Below are positions 11,101 through 24,600 of a DNA stretch of 64,000 nucleotides, one piece after another. The DNA comes from Sorex araneus (Eukaryota; Chordata; Mammalia; Eulipotyphla; Soricidae). How positions within the stretch are numbered: the stretch's first letter is position 1; each line of letters starts with the position of its first letter. The DNA lies in the NCBI RefSeq assembly GCF_027595985.1, contig NC_073313.1, positions 217,064,066 to 217,128,065 on the forward strand, written 5' to 3'. The notes under the pieces were generated by a model, which was not told the origin of the DNA, searched no databases, and saw only the letters and a program-made list of their open reading frames with translations. The position numbers and the translations under genes were made by a program.

Positions 11101-14100
11101 AATCCCTGATGGGCTTTTTTTCCCCTATAGTTTCAGTATTTATCTCCTTAGAATTAGATACAAAAGTGGGCTCAGTAAATGCTGACTGAATAGATAGGTG
11201 GATGTATGAAATGAATTAAATAGTGACTTCCAAAATGTTACATCTGCATTGTAATCTGGAACCTGTGAATATATGTTTTGTGGCCAAAATTTATGATGAG
11301 ACTAAAGATTTTAAGAGGAGGAGCTCTCTAGTGTTATGGAGAGAGTTACAGAAGGATGTAAAGGTGATCTTGATGGTCCCTAAACCCAACCACAGTTTTC
11401 TTTTATAATTGTGGACAGAATTTTAGCACATAGAAGACATTTGAGGAAGAAAAGCTGATGTGAAAACCAAGGCAGATTGGAGTGTTTTGCTCCAAGTCAC
11501 TAAACACAGGAAGATGCCTGGAGTAGAAGCTACCAAATGCAAGCAGTAGGTCTATTTTATTTTTATCGGGGCACACAGTGCTCAGCGGTTGCTGCTGTGG
11601 TGCTCAGGGCTTGCTCCTGGTTCTATGATCAGGGATCACTCAGGGTGAGGAACCATATGTGGTGCTGGGAATTGAACCAAAGTCTGGCTGCATGCAAGGC
11701 AAGCACTGCTGTATTATCTCTGACCGTAAATTTCTGTTATTTTAAGCCATCTACTTGTCATTTGTTACAGAAGATTTAGGAAATGAATATGTAGTTTTCA
11801 GGTGATGACATAAATAAAAGGATTGAAATAATGGAGTATTTGTATCACACTTTGGAAGACAGTTATTTTTCTCTTAAAAATAATGCTGAGTGTATCTCAT
11901 CCTAGATTTTATTATGTTTTCATTGCTGGTAAAACAAATTATCATAAAGAAGTAGTTTAAAAGAACTTAAATTCTGGAGGTCAGAAGTCTGAAATGGGTG
12001 TCAGGGGTCCAGAATTTAGTCATTTGGGAGGGCTGCAGTCATTTTTTTGAGGCTCTACACAATAATTTCCCTTTTCCAACTTCTAGCAGCTGTTCTGTTC
12101 CTTGGCTCCTGATTGCCTAGCACCTTCAAAGTGTGCAGTGGTCATGTGATTCCTACATCTCCCTCCTCTTCTTTCCCCCTTTAAGGACTCTTGTGATTTT
12201 GTCAAACTACTTGGTTAATCCAGAATAATCTTAAAGCCAGATGATTAATACTCTTAATTTAATCCACATCCTTAATTCTTTTATACCATTTTGTGTATTT
12301 AAGACATTGATACCTTCTTTGAGCCTGCTTAATAGATATTATGAGCAAAGCTCACCCTGTGTAACTGAAAAAAAATGTATGGACAAGAAATTATAATTGA
12401 AACTAAATGGTGGCAAACATGTCCAAAGAATACTTCAGGAGTTTGATCACTTTATGAATCTTGTGATAGATGAATGTGTGGAGATGGCAGCAGGTGCGCA
12501 GCAGAGTCATACTGGAACATTGATGGTACGAGGATAAGTTTGAAGCCTTGGAAGGAAGCTAATGTATGAACAGTGTATACATGATGTCTCATGGTTCTTC
12601 AGAAACCAAATGCTTTTACATGTTCCCTGCACTGCATCTTTTTTGCTGATATGAAATTGGCTTGTGTACATTTTCTTAAATGTTTTTAATTTTTTTTTAT
12701 ATTAGAAAGTAAAAGACATTGATATATTTGGGAGAACTCTTAAAATTCCTTTACGATGTCTGTCTGCAGTGTCCCTTTTGCCATATAAGGTAATATTCAC
12801 AGGTCCTAGAGAGTAGCATATTGTCATTTTGATGGACTGGAGTAGAATATTGTTATTTTGATGGACTGTTACAGTTAGCCATATATGATTCTTTTTTAAT
12901 TCTTAATTAAAAAATTTCCTTATGACTATATTTATCCTGCAGTAATTGAAGATACTGTATCTTCAGTTTCCCATTTTGGAAAATATCAACCTGTATACCT
13001 TTGCCTTTGCCAGTGTTAGGATTGTGTAAGCACTATTTACCATTAAAGCAAGTAGTAGTCATAATTTGTTGTTGTTTTTGGACCACAATTGGCCGTGCTC
13101 AGGACTTATTCTGACCGTGGGCTCAGGAGTCACTCATGTTGGTACTTGGGGGACCCTATGGGAGCCAGGGATTGAACTTGGGTCAGCTTCATGTAACCCA
13201 AGTGTCTACCTGCTGTACTATTGCTCCGGACCCACTAATTATTTATTCTTGATGTCAAATTTTAAATAAAAATCAAATCTTCCCATTTATCTTTTTTTCA
13301 ACATGCTATTTGCTCCTTCTAAACAAATACACTATTGTTACAGTGTCATGTCTTTCTACAAATACTCAAGCACATTTTTGAATCCTACTACATGATACTC
13401 TGCCACCTGGAGTGTCACTCACTGTGATACTTGGCCATAGTTTAGTAGTAGGGCCCAAAGATGCATGGCATTACTCAGACCCAGGGGTATTGGGGGCCTC
13501 AAGGGTCATCTTGGTAGTTTTCAGGGGCTGCCAAAACTGCCTGGTGATGCCAAGTAAAATGTGATTGGAAATCCTGAGCGGGGAGGGAGATGCATACTAA
13601 AAGTAGACTAGAGACTGAACATGATGGCCACTCAATACCCGTATTGCAAACCACAACACCTGAAAGAGTGTGGGGGGGGGGAGAGAGGGGGGGGGGAGAG
13701 AGAGAGAGAGAAAGAAAGAGAGAGAGAAAGAAAACACAAATTGGAATGCTCTGCCACAGACGCGGAGCGGGGTGGGGGGGATGCGATAGGGGGGTGGGAG
13801 GGATACTGGGTTCATAAGTGGTGGAGAATGGACACTGGTGGTGGGATGGGCTCTCGAACATTGCATGAGGGAAAAACAAGCACGAAAATGTGTGAATCTG
13901 TAACTGTACTCTGACTGTGACTCACCAATTAAAAAATAAATTATTAAAAATTTATAAAAAATAAATAATAAAATTAAAATGATCGGATTTTAATTTTAGT
14001 CCTAAGTATGAAATGAATGTGCCCAGCACCTTTCAGCTATGTTCCTGGTCCAAACACCTCTTTTAGGGTTCGGGGCCACATCTTCACTCTGTGAATTCTT

Positions 14101-17100
14101 GTATATAATTTATTATTATAGCAAAAAATGTTGTAAATTGGAACCAAAGAAAGATGTAATGGGTGATATTTGGGAGAATTCTAAATACAGTTTCCAAGAT
14201 GTATTGATATATGATACTATATACATTGATATATGATACTACATACAGACTATTGTCATAGAAGGGAGCTTGCTGGATCACCCATGTCCAGAGTTTTTAT
14301 TTGGAGTTCATTATGTAAATGATCCACACAATCTATTAGATCATTAGATCTACTAGACTAGATCTCTAGTCTCCTTCCTTTACCCAGAATTAGGATAATA
14401 TGGATTTCAAAGCTCTGTTATTTTTGTCACTTGGTGTTTATGACATGACCTGCCCTCACCATGAGTCATCTTGTAAGTTTAATCTTGAGTCATGGTGCTA
14501 GTATAAACTATCAGGTACACTTGAGGGGTTCACCATAAATAACAAAAATACTTCTGTTGCTGGAGAAATTTCTGGGGCTTGGAGGTTATCTCTTAAGAAT
14601 CTAGGGGCTGGAGAGATAGCACAGCAAGGTAGGGCTTTTGCCTTGCACGTGGCCAACCCAGGTTTGATTCCCAGCATCCCACATGGTCCCCCGAGCACCG
14701 CTGGGAGTAATTCCTAAGTGCATGAGCCAGGAGTAACCCCTGTGCATTGCAGGGTATAACCCCCCCCCAAAAAAAAAAACAACAATCTAAACAAGCCAGA
14801 CCCTACCTCACTGTGGGTGGAGGCCAAAACCCTATTATTTGTTTCATGGTAAGAAACAACTGCCAACTGTGTCCCATTTCATATGTCATGTAAATTTAAA
14901 ATTTACCTCCTTTTGATCTCATTTTCATTTGTTGGTAAGTTGAAATAATAGAATATGTGTTCTTTCCTCCCCATCTTGACCCCCCCTTCTTTTTTTCCCT
15001 CCCCTGCAATGTTTTTGGACTACACCTGCCTGTGCTCACGGCTTACTCCTGGCTTTGCAATTCAGGGATCACTCCTGGCAGTGCATGGGGAACGTGTGTA
15101 GTGTTGGGGAAGGAATCAAACCCATGCCAGTTGCATGTAAGGCAAGCACCTTACCTGCTGTGCTAACTCTCAGGCCCTAGAACATGTTCTTAATTGAAGA
15201 CTTCATAAAGGGCAATAAAGTCTTTCACCTTCCACTTCAAGTTGCTCTTATGAAGTGTTTGAACAGTGATTACCAAGTGAGTCTTCTTATAGTCCAATTT
15301 AAGATGATTTGATAGGTACACTTTATTTTCATTCTGTGAAGCATAGCATGTGGATACCAGAGTCTGATTGAAAGGAAGTAAAATCAGTAGAGCAATTAAA
15401 CATTAACAAGGTGGGGGGCAATTATGCTAAAGTTATGTAAATAGTTTTAGATTATGTATAAGTAATTATATTTTTCAGACTAGTTGGCAGGGCAAAATTA
15501 GATTGCTTATTCATTTGAGACTTAATTCTGATTTATTTTATTTTTAAAGGTCATAATGGTTGTCTCATTTTGAGCCTTTATTTAATTTCTCGCTTGAAGG
15601 TTATTACATGATATAGATAAGTAAATTGTACCTTCTTAATGGCAAAGTGATCATAAAAATTTGAATTTGCTTCAAATATTATACTAAAGTGTCTTACTAT
15701 CTTTTTTTGTTTTTTGTTTATTTTTTTGTTTGTTTTTGGGGTCACACCTGGCGATGTACAGGGGTTACTCCTGGCTCGTGCGCTCAGGAATTACTCCAGG
15801 TGGTGCTCGAGGGACCATATGGTATGCTGGGAATCGAGCCCGTGTTAGCTGCATGCAAGGCAAATGCCCTGCCCACTGTGCTATCGCTCCAGCCCCTATC
15901 TTTTATGTTTTAAATACTTTTTTGTAGTAAAAATTTAAGACTTCTTCCTTCCTTCCTTTTCTTGTTTTTTGAACCACACCTGGCTGTGCTTAGGGATTAC
16001 TTCTGGTTCTGTGTTCAGGAATCACTCCTGACACACTTGGGGAACCGTATGGGATACAGGAGATCATGGCTTGACTGCAAGGCAAATGCCCTACCCTCTC
16101 TGTACTATGGCTCTGACTCCTATTTAAGAATTTCTTTTTTTTCTGTGCTTTTTCTGGGTAACCTTTAGGGATTAGTCAACAGGAATTTTAAATACATAGA
16201 ACATTTTGTTACAGTGCATATTCCATTTAAAATTAGTCTTATTTTAGAAATTTGTTGTATCTTGATTATGCTTTACGTGTTCTTAAAGTGTTGCTGAATC
16301 AGTTTGCTAGTATTTTATTGAGAATCTTTGCATCTTGTATTCATATGTAGATATTGGTCAGTAGTTGCATTTTCTCATAGAATTCTTATCTTTTTAATAC
16401 TAGTGTGATGCTGACCTAAATGGAAATGGGCATTTACTAACTTAAGCATGTTATCTCAGTTTATCTTAAAAACTATGTTAGTTAGGTATTCTGTATTATT
16501 TGTATTCCACATGCAAATGGAGTAGTCTTTCCCTGTAGAATTGCTTTTTGCATATGAACACATGCAAAAAAAAAAAGTGAAAATAGCATTCTCTATGTGG
16601 TATTAGTGCTTAGTGCAGGCCAACCATCATTAACATCATTATTATTAAAATATACTACATTTTTCGGGATTAGGGATATTTTAAAAATAAAGGTGGATAT
16701 GACTGGAGATCCTGCACGAGAAAGGAGATGCGTGTGCTGAAAGTAGACTAGAGACTGAACAGGATGACCACTCAATACCCCTATTTCAGGCCACAACATC
16801 CAAAAGGAAAGAGATACCAAATTGGAATGCCTCGCCACAGAGGCTGGGTGGGGTGGGGAATGGGACTGGGGGGGGTGGGAGGGATACTGGGTTCATTGGT
16901 GGTGGAGAATGGACACTGGTGGAGGGATGGGCTCTTAAACATTGCATGAGGGAAAAACAAGAACAAAAATGTGTGAATCAGTAACTGTACCCTCACTGTG
17001 ACTCACTAATTAAAAAATAAATAAATTAAAAAGAAAAAAAATGAAAAAGAGATGCAAGTTAAAGAATCTATAACACCAACTCTTATCTTTGTAGACTCTC

Positions 17101-20100
17101 CTACTTCTTTTCTCCCATCCCTAGTCATTATAAAATTTGATTATTTGTTTATCCTTTATTTGCTGGGAAACTAAAATAAACATGGACCTATATGGTCTTC
17201 TCAAAAAAAAAAATAAAGGTGGAAACAAATCTAATACAAGGTGCTTGGATTTTATGCTGTGGGTAGAGGAGTTAAAGAATATTCTTAAGAAAGGGGAGCT
17301 ATGATAAAGGTAGATTTGGAAGATGAACCAAAAGATGTCTTTGTGTTTTATTGGATATCCTTAACTAGATACAGTTTTAGATTCATAAAAAAATTTGCAA
17401 TTTAAAAATAAATTATGTTCATTAGAGGGCTGAAGCGATAGCACAGATGGTAGGGTGTTTGCATTGCACGTGGCCGACCTGGGTTCAGTTCCTCCGTTCC
17501 TCTAAGAGAGCCCAGCAAGCTATCGAGAGTATCCCACCTGCATGGCAGAGCCTGGTAAGCCACCGTGGCATATTCGATATGCCCAAAACAGTAACAAGTT
17601 TTACAAAGGAGACATTACTGGTGCCCGCTCGAGCAAATTGATGAACAAGGGGATGGGATGACAGCGTTACAGTGCTAAAGTATAAAGAGTTAATCATTAC
17701 AGTTGTTCAGAATAAGAGCTTTAAAGTAAAATACAGTAAGGTGTTGGTAACTAACTTTTGAAAATATACTAATACAGGACAAAGTATGTTTAGTCCAGCA
17801 AATATTGGTCAACCGCGGAAGACAACATTATCTCCTGCCCAGTTGGATCCTTTTTTTACTCAAGGAGATTCTCTGACTTCGGAAGATCACTTGGATGATA
17901 CTTGGGTCACTGTATTTGGGTAAGGTTTATGGATTATTTACATGAAAAAAAAAATTTCCCCAACATTTTATAATTAGTATTATTAAGTATTTAAAAATTT
18001 GAAAGAATCCAAACCAAAATCTCATACTCATCATGGAGATTCTCTAGTTAAAATTTTGCTACATTTATATATCCTTGTGTTCTTTCATTATTTTATCTCT
18101 TTTTTTTGTTTGTGTATTTCAGGTTAAGTTGCAGATAAGTACTTCAATACACATTATGTTATTTATTCTTCAGGGTTTTTCTTTGGAGGGGCAGTAGGGG
18201 GGTAGCTCCAAATCATGACTGGAGAGTTCACAGGCTCCTGGTGACACTAGGCAAACCAAGGTAGATGGTTTAGTGCTAGAGCTGGTTCATGCTGTGCTCC
18301 TTGGTACCTTGAAGGCTATACCTGGTATGCTCAGGGGCCAGTGCTGTGCTGGGAATTGAACTGAGGGTGCTAGCCTGTGAGGGGTGCACTCCTGACCTTT
18401 GTGCTATCTCCAAGATCCTATTGTTTTTATTCATATTGTTTTTCATCTATATTTACCTCTTCTGGGCTTTTTTTTTTTTTCTTGACATATATTCAGGATA
18501 TTGGAATAAGGTTGCCTTGATTTTTTTTTTTTCTTTTTGGGTCACACCCAGCGATGCACAGGGGTTACTCCTGGCTCTGAACTCAGGAATTACTCCTGGC
18601 GGTGCTTGGGGGACCATATGGGATGCCGGGGATCGAACCTGGGTCGGCCGCATGCAATGCAAACGCCCTACCCGCTGTGCTATCGCTCCGGCCCCAAGGT
18701 TGCCTTGATTTTGGTTGCACATTCATGTTACACATACTATATCATAACTGTTGTTACTTATCCTTTAGTTAAACAATATTGGGTAGATTAGTAGTGGTAC
18801 ATGCAAGTACTAGATGCATTTTTAACAAGTTTTTAAAGCATCTTAGAGATCATATTGCATCACTTATGGATGAAGAAACAGGTATAAATCTATTGAAATT
18901 TGGAGGTCTGCTATATCAAGTTTTTATAAAATTTGATCAGAAAACCCAGTTTTTTGTTGTTGTTGTGGTTGTTTTTTCATTTTCAAGGTGAACCTGTTCA
19001 TTCACTGTTGCTTCAAGTTTGTTTCTGAAACAATGCCAGTATAATGGGTCCTTAATAGGAAGTCTGCCACAGTGAGGAGGACAGAGGAGGGATAAGGTCA
19101 AGGAAGGGACCACCATGACAATGATAGTGGAAAGTGGTTGCTCTGCATGAGAACTGAGTGCTGAAAGGAGGCCAAGTGTATGCATGATATCTTTTTTAGT
19201 AACAGTATTGCAAATCAGAGTGCCTAAAAGGAAAAATCACTTGTATCATACTTGTCATCCCGTTTATCTTTGATTTGCTTGAGCGGGTGCCAATAACATT
19301 TCCATTCGTCCCTGTTAGGTGCTAGTGTAGCCCAATGGTATCTGCTTGCTTCAGGAACACAAAAAGCCTCAAACCGTTCATTCAGGGTTTTGATGAAGAA
19401 GTCTAACCATCTTGTGGGTGGGCAGCCATGTGGTCTTTTGACGTCCCGTGGAATCCAGTTAACAGCTCTAGTCCAGCAGTCGTCTCTAAAATCGCATTAC
19501 GTGTCGAGTTACGTGCGAAAAGGGCAAAAGATGAAGGAAAAGTGTCTGTCATAGAGGGAGACTATGGGGCCGGAGAGAAACAGGACATTGAAGGAGGGAA
19601 GTAGATGTTGGTGAAGGGATTGGTGCTTCATCATTGTATGACTGAAAAAAATCATTTCTGAAACTTCTGAAAGTGTAACATGTTACACTGATTTTGGATA
19701 TTAGTATGTTTAGTTCTGGAGTTAAAAAAAATTAAAATAACAGTAGCATCTTGAAGAAAACACAAAACACAATACACAGTATCTCTTAGTGGCCTTTGTG
19801 TAGTTCAAGCAATTGGAATTTGAAATTCAAAAAGAAAAATAATAAAATAATAAAAAATAAAAATGTTTTCTTAACCACTTTTCTCAACTTTGACAATAAT
19901 TGCTGTCAATGTTTTTGTAACCTTAAAGAGGATGTATTTTTGATTATGTAAAAAACATTGAATTTATTGTTTTTTGTTTTGTTTTCCAAAAATTATACTC
20001 CGTTCTGTTCCACAGGCACTAGACTTAATTTCCTGGTTTTTTTTTTAACTTTAAAATATTTCTTCTGAAATGGCTGTATGTTTTTGAACATGGATATCCA

Positions 20101-21589
20101 TTCCCAGGTTTGTTTTGTAGACTCAATAATAACATTCCTCAGTAGGGGGCTGAATTGATAACCTTACACACGGCTGACCCTGAATCTGATCCTGGTCCTT
20201 ATGGTCCCTTGAGCACCACTGGGTGGGGCCCAAAACAAAAAACAATTACTTCTGAATATAATTATTTTCATGTAGGTTTTAATGTATAGCGTTTTTCATT
20301 TATTCTTGTGTAATTTTTCTTTTCTTTTTTTTTTTCTTTTGTTTTTGGGTCATACCTGGCTCTGCACTCAGGAATTACCCTTGGCGGCTTGTATGAGGCT
20401 GTGCTATTGCTCCAGCCCCATGTAATTTTTTCTTTAAAGATTTAAGTTTAAGATTAAAATCACTTTTAACAGAAAATTCTATTTTTCAAGTTGAAAGTAA
20501 CTTTATTATTTGCATTATAAAAGTATTGCCTCAACATTTCTCAAAAGATTAGAAATTGAGCTCCCATTTGACCCAGCAATACCACTTCTGGGAATATATC
20601 CCAGAGATGCAAAAAAGTATAGTAGAAATGACATCTGCACTTGTATGTTCATTGCAGCACTGTTTACAGTAGCCAGAATCTGGAAAAAACCCGAGTGCCC
20701 GAGAACAAATGACTGGTTAAAAAAACTTTGGTATATCTAAACAATGGAATACTATGCAACTGTTAGAAAAGATGAAGTCATGAAATTTGCATATAAATGA
20801 ATCAACATGGAGACTATCATGCTAAGTGAAATGAGTCAGAAAGAAAGGGAGAGACGTAGAAGAACTGCACTCACTTTCGGAATATAAAGTAACAGAATGG
20901 GAGACTAATACTGAGGGATAGTACAGATAAGGACCAGGAGGATTTCTCTGTGGCTTGGAAGCTGACCTCACATGCTCGGGGGAAAAGGCAGCTCAGATAG
21001 AGAAGGGAACACCAAGTAAAGGATGCTTGGAGGGCCCACTCGGGATGGGAGATGTGTGCTGAAGGTAGACTATAGACTGAACATGATGACCACTTAATGC
21101 CTGTATTGCAAACCACAACACTCAGAGGGAGAGAGAGAGTAAAAGGGAATGCACCTGCCACATAGGTGGGGGGTGGGATGGGGGGTTGGGAGGGATACTG
21201 GGAACATTGGTGGTGGAGAATGGGCACTGGTAGAGGATGGATGGGTACTCGATCATTGTGTTACTGAAATGTAAACATGAAAGTTTGTAAGTCTGTAACT
21301 TTACCTCATAGTGATTCATTAAAAATTAAATAAATAAAATATATAATTCACATACTTTAAGGGAACATTTTTGGATCATTTTTAGCAAATTATTAATAAC
21401 AAGTAATACAAAATAAATTACTTAAATCCTGCTGTGGGGGCAGGGTTTGGGAGTGGGGGGTGGAAAGATTCGATATATGGTGTTGAGAAGGTGTAATGGT
21501 GGTGGGGTTGGTATATTTTATACTTGAGCCATTAAGCCTTTGTATAAGAGATTACTAACATGTTATATTAAAGGTTGAGTGTCATGTGC

Positions 21590-21626
<37 letters not shown>

Positions 21627-24600
21627 TTTTCTTCCTCCCCAAGATTGGTTGCCTTCTGCTTTACACCCCATCAAATGTGGTGTACTACTCTTGGTACATC
21701 AGTGGTATAGAGTATGAGATATTGCTTCAGGAATTCTAAAAGTTTAAATAAAATGATACAGCAGGAGGCATCTCTGTAGCATGTTCATCTTATTTTGTTC
21801 TTTTCCAAGAGATATATTTGCGAGTCCCTGAATCAAGCCCAATAATGAGCTTATATGGGGCCAGAGACAGTTTGTGGGTGTGACTGCCAGGCTACCAGAA
21901 GAAGCACAGAGAGATGGGCAGAGGTCGCTTATTCCCAGTTCTGTATGAGCCTGAGATTTCAGTCATGGGTGTTGCGTACCTAGGTTTTTCAGCAGATTCA
22001 CTCATAAATGAGGCTCATCTGAGCCTGTGGAGATTGGCTGTAAACTGTCAGTGATTGAGTTCTGAAGGTTTTCTGATGTTGGGCCTCTTTTGGGGTGGAG
22101 AGGGGAACTCACCCATCCCCCTTCAGGTTGCCCTAGATGAGATAGCCCGGCTTGGGGTCCAGAAGATTTTCTCTTCTTTAATTGCCAAAAATAATAGTAT
22201 TATAGTATCATAGTTTTAGCTAGTTAAAATATTCTAGTCATGTTCTTTATATTCTTTATTTAGGACCCAATTCAGTATTTCATGTAACAACTGTATAGTT
22301 GTTACTATGTTTCTTTAGTCCTCTTTTTTTCCAGCATTATTTTTTAATAGATTGTAGTTGACATATAACTTCAGTTTCAGATACACAACATAAATTTCTA
22401 TTTTTGATTTATTTTTATTATTTTATAAAGTTTTTCACAATATTTGATCACATTTAATATTCAAACACCAATCCCACCACCATTATACCTTACCACTACC
22501 ATATTTTCTGAACCCCAAACTCTTGCCCCCAAGAAGAACTGAAATAAGCTATCTGTTTTTTAATACATTGTGAAATGATCACTATAGAAGGTTTAGTTAA
22601 TGTCTGTTAACTTACATAGTTACAAATACTTCTCTTGCAACAAAAACTTTTAAGGTTTGGGGCTGGAGTGATAGCACAGCAGGTAGGGCGTTTGCCTTGC
22701 ACGCGGCCAACCTGGGTTCGATTCCCAGCATCCCATATGGTCCCCTGAGCACGGCCAGGGGTAATTCCTGAGTGCAGAGCCAGGAGTGGCCCCTGAGCAT
22801 TGCTGGGTGTGACCCAAAAGCAAAAAAAAGTTAAAAAAAAAAACTTTTAAGGTTTACTTCCTTAGCAACTTTTAAATATGCTATAAAATATCTTTATTAT
22901 AGACACCATGCTGTACTCTATAAGAAGGAAATTTACTTCAAAATATTTATGTGTTCAACATTTGTATTTCTTGGGGAAGCTGACCAGTTGTACGACTTTT
23001 TGTTTTTTTCTTAAGGTTTCCTCAAGCATCTGCTTCCTATATATTACTACAATTTGCACAATATGGAAATATCTTAAAACATGTGGTAAGGCTTAATTTT
23101 TAATTTTTTGTTGTTTTTGTTTGTGTATTTGTATCTTTGTTTAAGGGTCACCTAGCCATCCTCAAGAGTAGTACTTTATGGTGTCTGAGCATCAAAATGG
23201 CCTTGTCGTATGAAAGGCAAGTGTCTTAACTCCTGTTCTGTTTCTGTGGTTCAATAAGAAAAGCTTTGCTAGTGAATTTTAGATTTTTGGTGGGATGGGG
23301 GAGAGTTGGTTTTATTCAGTGATGATCAGAAGCTATTCTGGCTCTGTGGTTATTGTCCCCACTGGTACTTATTTGCTGGTGAATTTTGTCTATTTTTGCT
23401 GTAGTTCAGTATTTCTTTTCTTTCATTTATTAACTTTTTATAGAGTGTATGTGTTTTATATTCAGAAGGAGTGGAAGTTGCATGGTGTTAAAGAGAAAAT
23501 AAGGGGCTGGAGCGATAGCACAGCGGGTAGGGTGTTTGCCTTGCATGCGGCCGACCCGGGTTCGATCCCCGGCATCCCATATGGTCCCCCAAGCACCGCC
23601 AGGAATAATTCCTGAGTGCAAAGCCAGGAGTAACCCCTGAGCATCGCTGGGTGTGACCCAAAAAAGAAAAAACAAAAGAGAAAATAAATGTAGGGCTGGG
23701 GAAAGAGCTCAGTGGGTAGAGCACTTGCCTTGCATGCAGCTGACCCAGGTTTGATCCCTGGCCCCCAAATAATTTCTCTAGTAATTCCAGGGGTAATTTT
23801 TCAGTGCAGTGCCAGGAGTTACCTCTGAGCATCTCTAGGTATAACCCCCAAATCAAAAAGCATAGAAAATAAATGCAAGAGAATGAAAGTTTTAGGCTTT
23901 TAATCCCTTAAATAGCACACAGTATCTTAAAAAGATAATTACAAACATTACTGTTTTTACAGTCTGACCTTATTTAATTGGGCATAAAGGGAAAGGAGGA
24001 AGTTATTGATATGAAGTTCTTAGGTCTGTTCTCCAAATTCACTTTGAGGAATGTGGTGGTGGGATGGCATTGAGGACGGTCTGGGCAGAATCTGATGGTA
24101 CTCAGGGCTTACTCCTAACTCTGTTCTTAGGCCCATTTTCTTCCCTTGTAAGTAAGTTTTTATATGTTAGTTACCTTGTTCAAGTCATAAATAAATCTTT
24201 TGTTGTTATTAAAGAGAGACTTGTTTAACTCATGTCAATTCAGATAGATGAAAAGAGTTTTAAAAAATTTCTTAGTAAGTGCTTATTATTATTATTTTTT
24301 TTTTTTGCTTTTTTGGGTCACACCCAGCGATGCTCAGGGGTTACTCCTGGCTTTGCACTCAGGAATTACTCCTGGCAGTGCTTGGGGGACCATATGGGAT
24401 GCCGGGGATCGAACCTGGGTCGGCCGCGTGCAAGGCAAACGCCCTACCCGCTGTGCTATCGCTCCGGTCCCAGTAAGTGCTTATTTGAAGGCTTTTTCCC
24501 CCCTTCGTTTTTGGGCTACACTCTCAATGCTCAGGGGTTACTCCTTGCTTTGCACTCAGAAATTATTCCTGGCAGTGCTTCATGGACCATATGGGATGCC

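Larger units (their letters stand above)
5127..17777 (+). other. NUP35: NUP35 12.65-kb intron
   Basis: The largest intron here. It holds about 15 SINEs (mostly antisense to the gene) and two sense L1 3' ends (13556, 16697). Stretches 7645-8150, 8190-8769, 9465-10699, 10885-11555, 11728-13067, 13991-14603, 15178-15704, 16122-16696 and 17050-17427 show no gene or element I can name. Confidence 0.9.
17920..23015 (+). other. NUP35: NUP35 5.1-kb intron
   Basis: Contains SINEs, an RTE fragment (19235), an L1 with the ORF2 tail (20533-21340), two members of a GC-rich repeat family and a (TA)n tract (21592-21621). Nothing coding is recognised. Confidence 0.9.

Noticed and set aside
13499-13914. Open frames of 89-126 codons on both strands
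   Set aside because: They follow the GA-rich L1 3' UTR; no protein family.
17766-17777. tactaatacag as an exceptional branch point of the 17778 exon
   Set aside because: The adenosine would be only a few bases from the AG, too close to act as a branch point.
22672-22725. Functional tRNA gene from A and B boxes
   Set aside because: No cloverleaf acceptor stem or anticodon arm closes around the boxes; it is the SINE head, repeated throughout the window.
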